In this document: one piece after another, positions 37,628 to 48,944 of the stretch
How positions within the stretch are numbered: the stretch's first letter is position 1
Layout of the letters: every line of letters starts with the position of its first letter
Assembly: GCF_900106055.1 (NCBI RefSeq)
Contig: NZ_LT629792.1
Span: 62,001 to 126,000, forward strand
DNA: 64,000 bases
Reading direction: 5' to 3'
From: Schaalia radingae
GTDB taxonomy: Bacteria; Actinomycetota; Actinomycetes; Actinomycetales; Actinomycetaceae
Notes under the pieces: generated by a model
Database searches by the model: none
Told to the model about the DNA's origin: nothing
Seen by the model: the letters and a program-made list of their open reading frames with translations, nothing else
Made by a program: the position numbers and the translations under genes

Positions 37628-38152
37628 ATGCAAGCTATTCTTCATACTTCACAAGGCGATATCCGCCTGGACCTGTACCCCGACCACGCACCGTTCACGG
37701 TGAAGAACTTCGTGGGGCTGGCAACCGGTGAGCGCGTGTGGACGCACCCCGGCACCGGTCAGGAAATGAGCTCACCGCTGTACAACGGCGTGATCTTCCA
37801 CCGCGTCATCGACGGCTTCATGATCCAGACAGGTGACCCGCTCGGCACCGGCACAGGAGGTCCCGGCTACCAGTTCAATGATGAAATCCATCCGGAACTG
37901 AACTTCAACGAGCCGTATGTCCTGGCAATGGCCAACGCCGGAACCCGCATGGGGAAGGGCACCAACGGATCCCAGTTCTTCATCACCGTCGCACCGACCC
38001 AGTGGCTGCAGGGCAAGCACACGATCTTCGGCAAGGTGGCCGACGATGAGTCACGCAGCGTCGTCGACGCGATCGCACAGGTTCCCACCGACGGACGCGA
38101 CAAGCCGCGCGAAGACGTCGTGATTGAATCCGTGGAGATTCTTGACAAGTAG
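37628..38152 (+). CDS. ppiA: Peptidyl-prolyl cis-trans isomerase, cyclophilin type
   Basis: A 174-residue cytoplasmic cyclophilin that speeds prolyl isomerisation. Signature residues are present: [17 protein letters not shown] (catalytic Arg in FHRV), [10 protein letters not shown] and the substrate-pocket [12 protein letters not shown]. No signal peptide is present. The frame is open about 47 codons upstream, but the family begins at [18 protein letters not shown] lies 7-12 bases before ATG 37628 with no Shine-Dalgarno, so the message is probably leaderless. Confidence 0.95.
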   Translation: MQAILHTSQGDIRLDLYPDHAPFTVKNFVGLATGERVWTHPGTGQEMSSPLYNGVIFHRVIDGFMIQTGDPLGTGTGGPGYQFNDEIHPELNFNEPYVLAMANAGTRMGKGTNGSQFFITVAPTQWLQGKHTIFGKVADDESRSVVDAIAQVPTDGRDKPREDVVIESVEILDK

Positions 38153-38179
38153 ACGCGGGCTGATGCCTGCATCATCAGT

Positions 38180-38244
38180 GACGAGGGCGACCACCGGTAA
38201 GCTGGATACTGCCAGCCCTGACAGCCGGATGGGACGCCCTCGTC
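38180..38244. terminator. Long-loop hairpin between ppiA and the rhomboid gene
   Basis: GACGAGGGCG (38180-38189) pairs with CGCCCTCGTC (38235-38244), with 45 bases between. No T-run follows. Each arm contains the octamer GACGAGGG that recurs through the window, so this may be two inverted copies of that motif rather than a terminator. Confidence 0.35.
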
Positions 38245-38295
38245 CACTGTGGCGGGCGCAGCCCTTCCAACGGTGAGTTCGAACAAAGGATGAGT

Positions 38296-39201
38296 ATGGC
38301 CAAGATGCCTCAGTACGGTCAGCGTTCAGACCCGAATGCGGCTCCGCCGTGTCCACGCCACCCTGATGTGCAGTCCATCGACTACTGCAAGGTATGTAAC
38401 CGTCCGATGTGCTCGCAGTGCCGTGTACCGGTGGAAGTGCGCGCCATGTGTGTGGACTGTGCGAAGAAACGAGGCCGACGCGGACGCCGTCAGATGCGCT
38501 GGACTCAAAAACCGACAGTGACGATGGTGCTTATTGGCCTGTGCGCAGTGACATTCGTGGCGATGAAGCTCATTCCGCAGGTCTACAGTTCCCTGGCGTT
38601 CATGCCGGCGATCGGATGGCTTGAGCCCTGGCGAATTCTGACGACTGCATTCCTGCATGCCAACGTCCTGCACATCCTGTTCAACCTCGTCGCACTGTGG
38701 TTCGTCGGCTCGAGCATCGAGCCTGTGCTTGGATGGTGGCGTTTCCTCATCCTGTATATCGCCAGCGCGATCGGTGGCAGTGCCGGTGTCCTGGCCTGGT
38801 GCTTCGTCAGCCGACAAACACTGTTGGTGACCACTGTTGGGGCGTCGGGCGCCGTATTCGGCCTGTTCGCCGCGATTTTCGTCCTTCAGAAGATGAGCGG
38901 GATCAATACGACATCGATTCTGATCCTGCTGGCAATCAACCTCGGTTACGGCTTCATCGTGCCCAATATTTCCTGGCAGGCGCATGTCGGCGGCATGATC
39001 GTGGGCGCGCTGGTGACGTGGGGCTTTGCGCATATCATGAGGCGCCCGCCGCGTCGCAGGAGCGGTGAGGTCGTCGTCAACCGTCAGGCCGAGGCCACGC
39101 GCAAGACACGCATCAGCGCACTGGCCGGTGCAGGAATGCTGATCGCCGTGTGCGCCGTGGTGGCTGTGGAATATGCCGCGTTGCTCGCTTTGAACTACTA
39201 G
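38296..39201 (+). CDS. Rhomboid-family intramembrane serine protease
   Basis: A 301-residue protease that cleaves within membranes. A small zinc-binding head comes first (CPRHPDVQSIDYCKVCNRPMC, B-box-like, with CVDC following), then a basic linker and seven or so helices. The catalytic Ser is in GASGAVFG and the His in WQAHVGGMIVG; the HILFNLVALW motif of helix 2 (oxyanion side) is intact. The B-box plus rhomboid layout is common in actinobacteria. ATG 38296 has AAAGGA upstream; the ATG two codons earlier overlaps that site. Confidence 0.93.
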   Translation: MAKMPQYGQRSDPNAAPPCPRHPDVQSIDYCKVCNRPMCSQCRVPVEVRAMCVDCAKKRGRRGRRQMRWTQKPTVTMVLIGLCAVTFVAMKLIPQVYSSLAFMPAIGWLEPWRILTTAFLHANVLHILFNLVALWFVGSSIEPVLGWWRFLILYIASAIGGSAGVLAWCFVSRQTLLVTTVGASGAVFGLFAAIFVLQKMSGINTTSILILLAINLGYGFIVPNISWQAHVGGMIVGALVTWGFAHIMRRPPRRRSGEVVVNRQAEATRKTRISALAGAGMLIAVCAVVAVEYAALLALNY

Positions 39202-39279
39202 TCGGTTTACGGGCGGACGAGGTGAGGTGAGCGCCGCCGCATGGTAAATGAAGTCAGCGCGCTCGCCGAGCAGCCGAGC

Positions 39280-39546
39280 TTACCGCCAGCGCAGCGTCAT
39301 CAGGAAACCGATCAGCATAATGCCGAAACCGATGACCAGGTTCCACCATGAGATACCGGGGATCGGGAAGCGTGCGGACGAGATGTAGTACACCATGACC
39401 CACACCAGGCCAACAATGAGCAGTGTAATGAAAGCCGGAGCCCACCACGATGGGCTCATGGGGATGTCTTCAGTCCATGAGTGGACTTCGGTATCCTGCT
39501 CAGCTACTTCGCCGCTTTTGCGCTTGCGTTTTTTCGACTCGGCCAC
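39280..39546 (-). CDS. crgA: Cell division protein CrgA
   Basis: An 88-residue division-associated membrane protein that binds FtsZ and penicillin-binding proteins in actinobacteria. A Lys-rich start (KKRKRK), then SPSWWAPAFITLLIVGLVWVMVYY and a second helix ending LMTLRWR are the family pattern. It lies on the minus strand facing the rhomboid gene, with the DUF881 gene divergent, the same arrangement as around Rv0011c. This anchors the segment to the division cluster near oriC. Confidence 0.95.
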   Translation of the reverse strand: MAESKKRKRKSGEVAEQDTEVHSWTEDIPMSPSWWAPAFITLLIVGLVWVMVYYISSARFPIPGISWWNLVIGFGIMLIGFLMTLRWR

Positions 39547-39764
39547 AACCTACTCCTGATCGCTCTCCCGGAATGGGGCCGGGACTTGAATAACTGCCGT
39601 GGCGCGTTATGCGCCTGGATATCCTCTAGCGTAGTCTCGGAGTGGGGTATCGGCCAAAGCGATCGACGCGCGGTGGTCGTTTTCGGTCTATCTCACTGTG
39701 GTCTGCCGCCTGCCAACGTGATGCACCCACCGCTCAGATATGGTCCGACCAGTCAGGAGGGATG

Positions 39765-40592
39765 ATGAGCGACAGCGATTCGCCGCAGTCACCTCCGCCG
39801 AGCTATGCCCCGCGTGCGCGGATGGATCCACCACGTAAACGTTCAGGGGAGCGTTCGCCCAAGAGACGAACGTGGAAGAAAACCCGCTCAGCACTGGCAA
39901 TCCTGGTCGTGATGGTCACCTGCGGCGTCGTCTTCGGCGTAGCGGCCTCCAATACGCGGGGCCAGGCATCAAGCAGCGACGTCAACCTGCTGTCCATGGT
40001 GCGAGACAGGCAGGAAACCGTTCAGGAGCTGACAGATCAGCGCAACAGCCTGCGCGAATCCATCCATCGCTACGTGGACACCACCTCATCGAGTGACGAT
40101 CCTGCAACGAATGAGGGAGCTGCCTCGTCAATCCCGATCGGAACGACTACCGCTGTTCAGGGGCCGGGTGTCACCGTCACGCTCACTGACGCGCCTGCAG
40201 ATCAGATTTTGCCCGAGGGTGCCCAGCCCGACGATCTGGTGATTCACCAGCAGGACATTGAAGATGTGATGAATGCGTTGTGGCGCGGCGGTGCGGAAGC
40301 GATGACGGTGCAGGGCAAGCGCGTCACGTCACGCTCGGTCATTCGCTGTATCGGCAACGTCATCCTGGTGGACGGCACCTCGTATTCACCGCCGTATGCG
40401 ATTTCCGCCATAGGCGATCCTGATCGCCTCAAGCGAGCAATCAATTCAGATGAGAGAATAATCAACTATAAGAGGTATGTCGTGAAGTACGGCCTGGGCT
40501 GGCGTCTGGATGAAGAAAAGGACTTGACATTCACCGCACTGCCCGAAGACACTTCACCTCAGTACGCGCGCATTGTGGAGGATCATGGCTAG
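39765..40592 (+). CDS. DUF881 family membrane protein
   Basis: A 275-residue protein with a basic cytoplasmic start, one membrane helix (about 43-63), an extracytoplasmic coiled segment (DRQETVQELTDQRNSLRESIHRY) and the DUF881 domain (GPGVTVTLTDAP, VHQQDIEDVMNALW-like stretch, NVILVDGTSYSPPYAISAIGD). The Rv0012 position in the M. tuberculosis cluster is the same. A role in envelope growth is inferred from location. AGGAGG sits four bases before ATG 39765, while the ATG at 39762 overlaps it. The stop overlaps the sortase start. Confidence 0.88.
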   Translation: MSDSDSPQSPPPSYAPRARMDPPRKRSGERSPKRRTWKKTRSALAILVVMVTCGVVFGVAASNTRGQASSSDVNLLSMVRDRQETVQELTDQRNSLRESIHRYVDTTSSSDDPATNEGAASSIPIGTTTAVQGPGVTVTLTDAPADQILPEGAQPDDLVIHQQDIEDVMNALWRGGAEAMTVQGKRVTSRSVIRCIGNVILVDGTSYSPPYAISAIGDPDRLKRAINSDERIINYKRYVVKYGLGWRLDEEKDLTFTALPEDTSPQYARIVEDHG

Positions 40593-41346
40593 TTCAGGCA
40601 CACCGGCTCACGTCCGGAGGATTGAGAGCGCCCCAGCATCATTGCCGACCCGCATCATCGGAGTGATCGGTGAGTTGCTCATCACCGTTGCCATCATCCT
40701 GGGCCTCTTCGCGTTCTGGCAGTTGTTCTGGACGAGCTACCAAGTCAGCGGGCCGGCGCAGGAAACGGTTCTGCAATTCGAACAGGAACACCAGGCCCCG
40801 CAAAAATCAGGTGAACGGCGCACGGATGAACCACCGGCGATCGATCAGCCTGCTCCTGGTGAGGTCTACGGCGTTGTTCACGTGCCGAAATGGAACTGGG
40901 CAAAGATTCCGCTTGCTGAAGGCACCACTCCCGATGTGCTCGCGAAAGCGTATGCCGGGCACTACGTGGAAACGGCTCAGCCGGGCGCCCTCGGCAATTT
41001 CTCTGTCGCCGGGCACAGGCGAACCTACGGCAACAACTTCCGTTTCATTGATCGCCTCGAACCTGGTGACCAGGTCGTTGTTGAAACGGCCAACACGTAC
41101 TACGTGTACACGATGGACAATTTCGAGATCTACTCCGCCGACGATGAAACAAACATCAAGACGATCGCTCCAGTCCCCGGCGACCTCAGTTTTTCTGAAA
41201 CCCCTACCGAGCGGTGGATGACGATGACGACGTGCCATCCCGAGTGGTCGAACACGGAGCGATACATCGTGCACCTCAAGCTGGATTCGTGGACGCCCAA
41301 GGAAACCGGTGTTCCTGCAGCACTGGCCAGCGAGCCTGCGAAATGA
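40585..41346 (+). CDS. Class E sortase
   Basis: A 253-residue transpeptidase anchoring secreted proteins to peptidoglycan. It has an N-terminal membrane helix (about 25-48) and a sortase domain with catalytic His144 (VAGHRRTYG), Cys217 (TMTTCHPEW) and Arg226 (NTERYIVH). The Tyr/Trp-rich VPKWNWAKIPLAEG lead-in is typical of actinobacterial class E, which usually recognises LAXTG. GGAGG precedes ATG 40585, and it overlaps the DUF881 stop by eight bases. No substrate with a clear LPXTG/LAXTG tail was found in the window. Confidence 0.93.
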   Translation: MASSGTPAHVRRIESAPASLPTRIIGVIGELLITVAIILGLFAFWQLFWTSYQVSGPAQETVLQFEQEHQAPQKSGERRTDEPPAIDQPAPGEVYGVVHVPKWNWAKIPLAEGTTPDVLAKAYAGHYVETAQPGALGNFSVAGHRRTYGNNFRFIDRLEPGDQVVVETANTYYVYTMDNFEIYSADDETNIKTIAPVPGDLSFSETPTERWMTMTTCHPEWSNTERYIVHLKLDSWTPKETGVPAALASEPAK

Positions 41347-41393
41347 CCGCCGTATTTGTCTTGCCCCGCGTGTGAAGAGAGGATTCGACCAAC

Positions 41394-41546
41394 ATGTACG
41401 CATGGATTTTCCGCCACCTACCTGGCCCGGCCTGGCTCAAGACCATCGAGGCTATTTTGCTGATCGTTCTTGTCATCGCCGTGCTGTTCCAATGGGTGTT
41501 CCCGTGGTTCCAGTCCACTTACATTGACGGGAACGTCACCGTCTGA
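41394..41546 (+). CDS. Small single-helix membrane protein (50 aa)
   Basis: A 50-residue protein: a short basic/aromatic start (MYAWIFRHLPG), one hydrophobic helix (IEAILLIVLVIAVLFQWVFPW) and a short polar end. The stop and the ATG of the next gene share a base (TGATG), the mark of translational coupling, and the spacing to the sortase is 47 bp. Small proteins of this shape are often found between the sortase and the amidotransferase gene in actinobacteria. No function is known. The Shine-Dalgarno is GAGG at a rather long distance (11 bases). Confidence 0.7.
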   Translation: MYAWIFRHLPGPAWLKTIEAILLIVLVIAVLFQWVFPWFQSTYIDGNVTV

Positions 41547-42277
41547 TGACAACACCTGGAAACGACTCGTCAATGGCCCCAACCGAATCTGCTCCGCGCC
41601 AGCGTCGAATCCTGTGCGTGGACAACTATGACTCATTCGTCTGGACCATCGTCGGCTACCTGCGTCACCTCGGCGCGCACGTGGACGTCGTGCGTAACGA
41701 CCAGGTGGATCTTTCCCTCATTGACGAGGGCGCCCGCGGGGCCGCTGCTGATGGTGAGCGTACGTATGACGGCGTGCTCGTCTCACCCGGGCCAGGCCGA
41801 CCCGAGGAGGCAGGAAGCCTGCTTGATGTGATCGATGTGTGTGCCAGATGGCACGTACCGATGCTGGGAGTGTGCCTGGGGCATCAGGGACTGGGTGAGT
41901 ATTTCGGAGCGGACGTGGTGCGCGCTCCCGAATTGATGCACGGTAAGACCTCACCGATTACGCACGATGGGCGCGGTGTTTTCGCCGGCGCGGAGAATCC
42001 TCTCACCGTCACGCGTTATCACTCGCTGGTTGTCGATCCTGCGACGGTGCCGGAGTGCCTGGAGGTCAGTGCGACCACGGACAGTGGCATCATCATGGCG
42101 TTGCGCCACAGAGAGCTTCCTCTTGAGGGCGTGCAGTTCCATCCTGAATCGGTGATGACGCGCTCGGGCCACCTCATGCTGGCCAACTGGTTGGCAGCCT
42201 GCGGTGACGCGGATGCGCCCAGGCGCGCACGTGAGCTGACACCTGTGGTTGCCGAGCGCTCTGAGCTAACCGACTAA
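41546..42277 (+). CDS. Glutamine amidotransferase, PabA/TrpG type
   Basis: A 243-residue class I glutamine amidotransferase that supplies ammonia to anthranilate or 4-amino-4-deoxychorismate synthase. The triad is clear: Cys in LGVCLGHQGLGEYFG, His and Glu in VQFHPESVM. VDNYDSFVWTIVGYL is the family opening. The neighbouring position matches trpG (Rv0013) in M. tuberculosis, where the synthase partner is elsewhere, so PABA/folate and tryptophan roles cannot be separated here. About 20 disordered residues precede the fold. Confidence 0.9.
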   Translation: MTTPGNDSSMAPTESAPRQRRILCVDNYDSFVWTIVGYLRHLGAHVDVVRNDQVDLSLIDEGARGAAADGERTYDGVLVSPGPGRPEEAGSLLDVIDVCARWHVPMLGVCLGHQGLGEYFGADVVRAPELMHGKTSPITHDGRGVFAGAENPLTVTRYHSLVVDPATVPECLEVSATTDSGIIMALRHRELPLEGVQFHPESVMTRSGHLMLANWLAACGDADAPRRARELTPVVAERSELTD

Positions 42278-42326
42278 CGGGCCGACCGCGGAGCCGGGCA
42301 CCGAGCCGGCGCTTACCGTCGATTAC

Positions 42327-44293
<1,967 letters not shown>

Positions 44294-44321
<28 letters not shown>

Positions 44322-46009
44322 GTGTGAGCCTCCTCGATGATGAATTGACTCATCCCTAGGGGTAGAGACAATGATCCAAATCTATTGTAAAGGGTGGCAA
44401 TGACGATCAGGACGATCGTGACAAAGATCAGTGCGATGATCAACGCCCGTCCCAGGACATCGCGCCGTGTCAGTGGCGGTGACACCTGCGAACGGTTGAA
44501 GCGCGTGGGTGTCGGCGAGCTCGCCTCATCGTGCTTGTTGAACCCGTTGCGCGCATTCGCACGGTCCACTGCGTGCCACCGGACGCGTGGGCGACCATCG
44601 CTCGACGAGCCAGATGTGTGCGCAGCTGTCGACGCACCGGATGCGCGATTCTTAGTCGAGGCGGCAGGGGAGTGCCCTGTCGACCCGGAGTGACTGCGGG
44701 ACGCCTCATGCTTGGTGTCGCGTGCCTGCGCAGTGGCACGCGCGCTTTGTCGCCTGAGCGCTTCCTGACGCTCCTGACGTTGCCTACCGGCCTGCAGGCG
44801 GCGTTCATGTGCCTCACGTTCGCGCTCCGCTGTCGCCTGAGCTTCCACTTCTTCGCGTTGACGCTGCTCCTGACGCTGGCGTTCCTCGGCGCGCTGTTTG
44901 AGGCGAGCCACCAGTTCCCGTCGACGCCGCTCGCGGGGATCCAGTGGTTTGTCGAGGGCATCCTCGTCAATGGTGGTATCGATTGTCAGATCCAGAACGG
45001 GAGCGACAGACGTTGTTGCATCAGCGAGAGCAGGGCCACCCCCGGCAGGAATCGCTGGCATGGCAGGCGTGGCTGACGTGTCCTGGTGGGACGGCGCGAT
45101 GACGGGCGGCTGAGCGGTGGTGTCGTCGGTAATCTCAAGGGCAGGAAGCGGGCGGGGAGCTGTCGACAGGTGCAGCGTGTGAGCAGCCTGAACCAGTTCA
45201 CGAGCCAGAGCCGCACCGGATTGGGGACGAGACTTCGGGTTCTTCTCCAGCAGCTTCATCACGATCCGAGCAAACGGTTCAGGCACGCTGGATGGCAGCG
45301 GCGGCACAGGGTCATTGACGTGCGCAAACGCAATATCGACCTGGGTCTTTCCCGTGAACGGGCGCTTACCCGATGCAGCTTCGTAGGCAATGACACCAAG
45401 GGCGTACAGATCCCCAAGGGTTGTCGCCACTTCACCCATTGCCTGCTCGGGAGGCAGGTACTGAGCGGTTCCCATCACCATGCCTGCCGCTGTCAAAGCG
45501 GCCTGATCGGCAGTGCGGGAGATCCCAAAGTCGGTGAGTTTGACGACTCCGTCAGGCCTGATCAGGATATTGGCCGGTTTGATATCGCGATGCACCACTC
45601 CTGCCGCTGCCGCTGCGTGCAGAGCCATCGCCACCTGAATCATCATCGGAATGATGTCCCGCACCTCCAGGGTGCGCCCGCCGCGCAGGTAGTCCGTCAG
45701 GGGGCGGCCCTCGACCAACTCCATCATGATCCAGCCATACCCGCCGGCCTCGCCCGAATCCAGAACAGACGCAATGTTGGGATGCTCGATACGCATCGCG
45801 TTACGTGCCTCAATGCGCAGACGGGACAGCGGAAGCTGATGGCCGGACAGTTCCGGCCGCAACACTTTGGCCGCCACGATGTGCCCGGTCTGCTTATCAC
45901 GTGCCTTCCACACTTCACCCATGCCGCCCTGTGCGATCCGCGTGAGCAGCATGTAGCGCCCGCCCAGCAAGTGTCCGGGCATGTAATGGTTATGCGTTGC
46001 TTCACTCAT
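44294..46009 (-). CDS. pknA: Ser/Thr protein kinase PknA
   Basis: A 571-residue kinase acting on division and wall proteins. Kinase domain 18-275 with GGMGEV loop, Lys48, HRDIKPAN (Asp142) and DFG 160-162. Between 290 and 510 is a long low-complexity cytoplasmic region rich in Gln/Arg/Glu then Ser/Ala, with heptad-like QREEVEAQATAERERE that could form a coiled coil. One membrane helix (about 520-541) is near the C-terminus, leaving a short outside tail. ATGA overlap with pbpA upstream shows tight coupling. Confidence 0.95.
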
Positions 46010-47460
46010 TGCAGGCCAGCCTCCAAAACGGCACGTGCGATCGGACCGGCCGTGTCACCACCATGAGGTACGGGCTGTTCATCATCACCTTCCACCAAAA
46101 CGGCTATCGCGATCTGCGGGTCGTCGGCCGGGGCGAACGCAACGGCCCACGCATTGGCCTTGCCGGACCCGTCACCCGTTTCCGCCGTGCCGGTCTTTGC
46201 CGCCACTTGCCAGTTGCTCAGCGCCATCAGGCCGCCCGTGCCGTACGGCTCATTCACCGTTGACACCATCATCGAGGTCAGCTGGGAGGCCACACCAGCG
46301 CTGATCGGTTCAGCAAGCCTGGTCGGTGTCATCTGCTGAGTGGACTGCAGATCGGCGTCCACGATCTCACGTATGAGCTGCGGCTTCATCATGACGCCGT
46401 GGTTACCCACCGCCGCGGCCACCATCGCCATCTGCATCGGGGTCACCTGGACGTCAAACTGTCCGATCGATGTGAGCGCCCGTTCAGGCGCATTGGCATC
46501 TTCCGGGTAACGCGAGGGTGTCACCGTCAGCGGAATGGACAGTTCCGTTCCGAATTGAAAACGTTCGGCCATGTCGGCCAGTGCCGTGTCAGGCAGCTGC
46601 TGAGAGGCAATGACAAAGGAGGTGTTGCAGGAGCGGGCGAATGCTTCACGCAAGGCAGGTTTTCCGTTGCCGCAGGTTGTGGATTCGATATTCGACACCG
46701 TCGTAGTGGACTCGGGCAGTGGTGTCTCCACCGGCGAATCGACGGGCGTATCGGGTGTCATGCCGTTTTCGAGCAGGGCTGCTGCCGTCAGGATCTTGAA
46801 CGCTGACCCTGGTGCGTACCGATTTCCCGCGATCGCACGGTTCGTCAGCGGCTGCGCAGGGTCGGCAACCAGGGCGTCATAGGCATTTTGAACAGTCTGA
46901 GCATCGAAAGAGGCCAGTGGATTGGGATCGTAGCTGGGTGATGAATACAAGGCCAGTACCGCTCCAGTTTTTGGGTCGAGGGCGACCACCGCGCCTTTCC
47001 TAGCACCGAGTGCTTCAGCTGCCACCTGCTGCATCTGTTCATTCAGTGTCAGAACCACGCCACCGCCCTGACGCTCCGACCCTGTGAACAGGGTGCGGAT
47101 CCGATGCATCAGGAGGGCGTCCGACCGGCCATCCAGAACGTCTTCGGATGCGCGCTCAATGCCGCTGGCCTGAGAAAACACAGAAGAAAAGTAGCCAGTG
47201 ACATGTGCGTAGAGCGGGCCTTGCGAGTAGTAGCGTTGGAAGCGTGCAGAGCCCTCCTCCTTTGAGGAAGAAGCAACGGCGTCACCACCGACGATAATGG
47301 GGCCACGATCGATTTCTGCGGCGTGCAAGATGGTGCGAGTATTACGCCCATCTGCGTTCAGGGATGGAGCCTGGAAGAACTGGATAGACGTTGCCGCGCA
47401 TGCCAGGGCGGCAAACATGACAAGCATCAACAGGAACAATCTGCGGATCTGCGTGTTCAC
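46006..47460 (-). CDS. pbpA: Penicillin-binding protein PbpA
   Basis: A 484-residue class B transpeptidase cross-linking septal or lateral peptidoglycan. Membrane anchor at 7-27; transpeptidase motifs SAFK (Ser219, Lys222), SCN (277-279) and KTG (422-424). The usual SxxK form is STFK; SAFK keeps the catalytic residues. A DUF-like N-terminal domain (HVTGYFS) matches actinobacterial PbpA. GTG start overlaps the rodA stop, and the stop overlaps pknA. It works with the RodA glycosyltransferase encoded just upstream. Confidence 0.95.
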   Translation of the reverse strand: MNTQIRRLFLLMLVMFAALACAATSIQFFQAPSLNADGRNTRTILHAAEIDRGPIIVGGDAVASSSKEEGSARFQRYYSQGPLYAHVTGYFSSVFSQASGIERASEDVLDGRSDALLMHRIRTLFTGSERQGGGVVLTLNEQMQQVAAEALGARKGAVVALDPKTGAVLALYSSPSYDPNPLASFDAQTVQNAYDALVADPAQPLTNRAIAGNRYAPGSAFKILTAAALLENGMTPDTPVDSPVETPLPESTTTVSNIESTTCGNGKPALREAFARSCNTSFVIASQQLPDTALADMAERFQFGTELSIPLTVTPSRYPEDANAPERALTSIGQFDVQVTPMQMAMVAAAVGNHGVMMKPQLIREIVDADLQSTQQMTPTRLAEPISAGVASQLTSMMVSTVNEPYGTGGLMALSNWQVAAKTGTAETGDGSGKANAWAVAFAPADDPQIAIAVLVEGDDEQPVPHGGDTAGPIARAVLEAGLQ

Positions 47461-48944
47461 TGTGCCTCACCACCCTCAGATGCAGTGGCGGTTGTGCGGT
47501 GATCGGCACTTGCGGAGCGTGACTGAGCCAGCGCATTGTCACCGGCGTGGGAAGCGTGTCCACTGATCGCTGAGGAGGGGATCGGGCGGGTGGGGCGCCT
47601 CGCAGCATCGGAAATACGCACCAGCAACGCGATCATCACCCACGACGCCACCATCGATGATCCGCCGGCAGCAAGGAAAGGGGCAGTCAGGCCGGTCAAC
47701 GGAATGACTCGCGTAATACCTCCCAGGACGACGAACACCTGAAGTCCCAGTGAGAAGCTCAAACCAGCAGCCAGTAGCTTGCCGAATCCGTCGCGCACAC
47801 CGATGGCTGCGCGCAAACCGCGCTCAATCAAAATCAGGTACAGCAGCAAAATGGCCAGCAGCCCGGTCAGTCCGAGCTCTTCAGCCAGTGACGACAAGAT
47901 GAAGTCGGACTCGGCGTGGACCACGAGGTGCGGGTAGCCACGCCCCCAGCCGGTGCCCATCAGTCCGCCGGAAGCCTGACCGAAGAGGCCCTGGACGACC
48001 TGATAGGACCCCACTTGCGCGTTGTACACGTCATTGTCCAGGGCATTGAGCCATACGTTGAAACGGTTCTGAACGTGTGGGAACGCGCGTACTGCCAAAA
48101 TAACGGCGGGAGTGAACATGACAACGCCGATCACCAGCCACGAGGGACGGTTGGTCGCCACGTACAGGATCGCCACGAACATGCCGAAGAACATGAGAGA
48201 TGTGCCCAAGTCACGCTGGAGTACCAGAATCGCGATGCCGATGAGCCACACCACCAGGATCGGACCTAGGTCACGTGCGCGCGGCAGGCGCATTCCCAGG
48301 ATCTTCGGACCGCCGATGGCCAGTGAGTCCCGCTTGTTGACCAGGTAGCCGGCAAAGAAGATGGCCAGGGTGACTTTGACGAGTTCGCCTGGCTGCAAGC
48401 TGAGCGGCCCCATGCGGATCCACACGCGCGCGCCCATTTGTTCACTGCCGATGACAGGGAGCATGGGCAGGAGCAACAAGACCAGGGAGATCACTCCGAA
48501 CGTGTACGTAAAGCGGCGCAGGAGGCGGTGATTCCGCACCACGATCAAGGTGAGTGCTGCGGCAACCAGTGCGACACCCACCATGATGAGCTGCTTCGTG
48601 CTGGTTGGCATGAGGTGGCCACCAGATTCAGTGTCGTAACGCCCGAGCATGTCATAGGTCAGATCCAGGCGGTAAATCATCGCCAGTCCCAGCCCGGTCA
48701 ATGCCACCGAGATCGGCAAGATGACAGGATCGGCGTAGGGTGCCAGCACGTGCATCCCGATTTCAGCGGCTATGGCAACCACCAGCAGGATCACGATATG
48801 CATCCCCAGGTTCGAGGGGATAACGCCGGTGCGGTTGATCGTCGTCAGCACGTAGCCGCCGATTCCGATGGCCAGTGCCACCACCATGAGCGCAATTTCC
48901 ACCAGGCGTCGAGGACGTGTCGGCGCCACCATCACTGTTGCCAT
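47457..48944 (-). CDS. rodA: RodA/FtsW-family peptidoglycan glycosyltransferase
   Basis: A 495-residue SEDS protein that polymerises lipid II with its class B PBP partner. Twelve or so hydrophobic segments are evident. Diagnostic stretches: GARVWIRMGPLSLQPGELVKVTLAIFFAGY, ESDFILSSLAEELGLTG, and TGLTAPFLAAGGSSMVASW near the end. The C-terminal 55 residues are a polar cytoplasmic tail. Start and stop overlap pstP and pbpA by one and four bases respectively. The rodA name is by synteny with Rv0017c. Confidence 0.95.
   Translation of the reverse strand: MATVMVAPTRPRRLVEIALMVVALAIGIGGYVLTTINRTGVIPSNLGMHIVILLVVAIAAEIGMHVLAPYADPVILPISVALTGLGLAMIYRLDLTYDMLGRYDTESGGHLMPTSTKQLIMVGVALVAAALTLIVVRNHRLLRRFTYTFGVISLVLLLLPMLPVIGSEQMGARVWIRMGPLSLQPGELVKVTLAIFFAGYLVNKRDSLAIGGPKILGMRLPRARDLGPILVVWLIGIAILVLQRDLGTSLMFFGMFVAILYVATNRPSWLVIGVVMFTPAVILAVRAFPHVQNRFNVWLNALDNDVYNAQVGSYQVVQGLFGQASGGLMGTGWGRGYPHLVVHAESDFILSSLAEELGLTGLLAILLLYLILIERGLRAAIGVRDGFGKLLAAGLSFSLGLQVFVVLGGITRVIPLTGLTAPFLAAGGSSMVASWVMIALLVRISDAARRPTRPIPSSAISGHASHAGDNALAQSRSASADHRTTATASEGGEAQ

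Noticed and set aside
37487..37628. 47-residue N-terminal extension of ppiA
   Set aside because: Family alignment starts at 37628, and the extension has promoter-like DNA and Arg/His-rich shadow composition.
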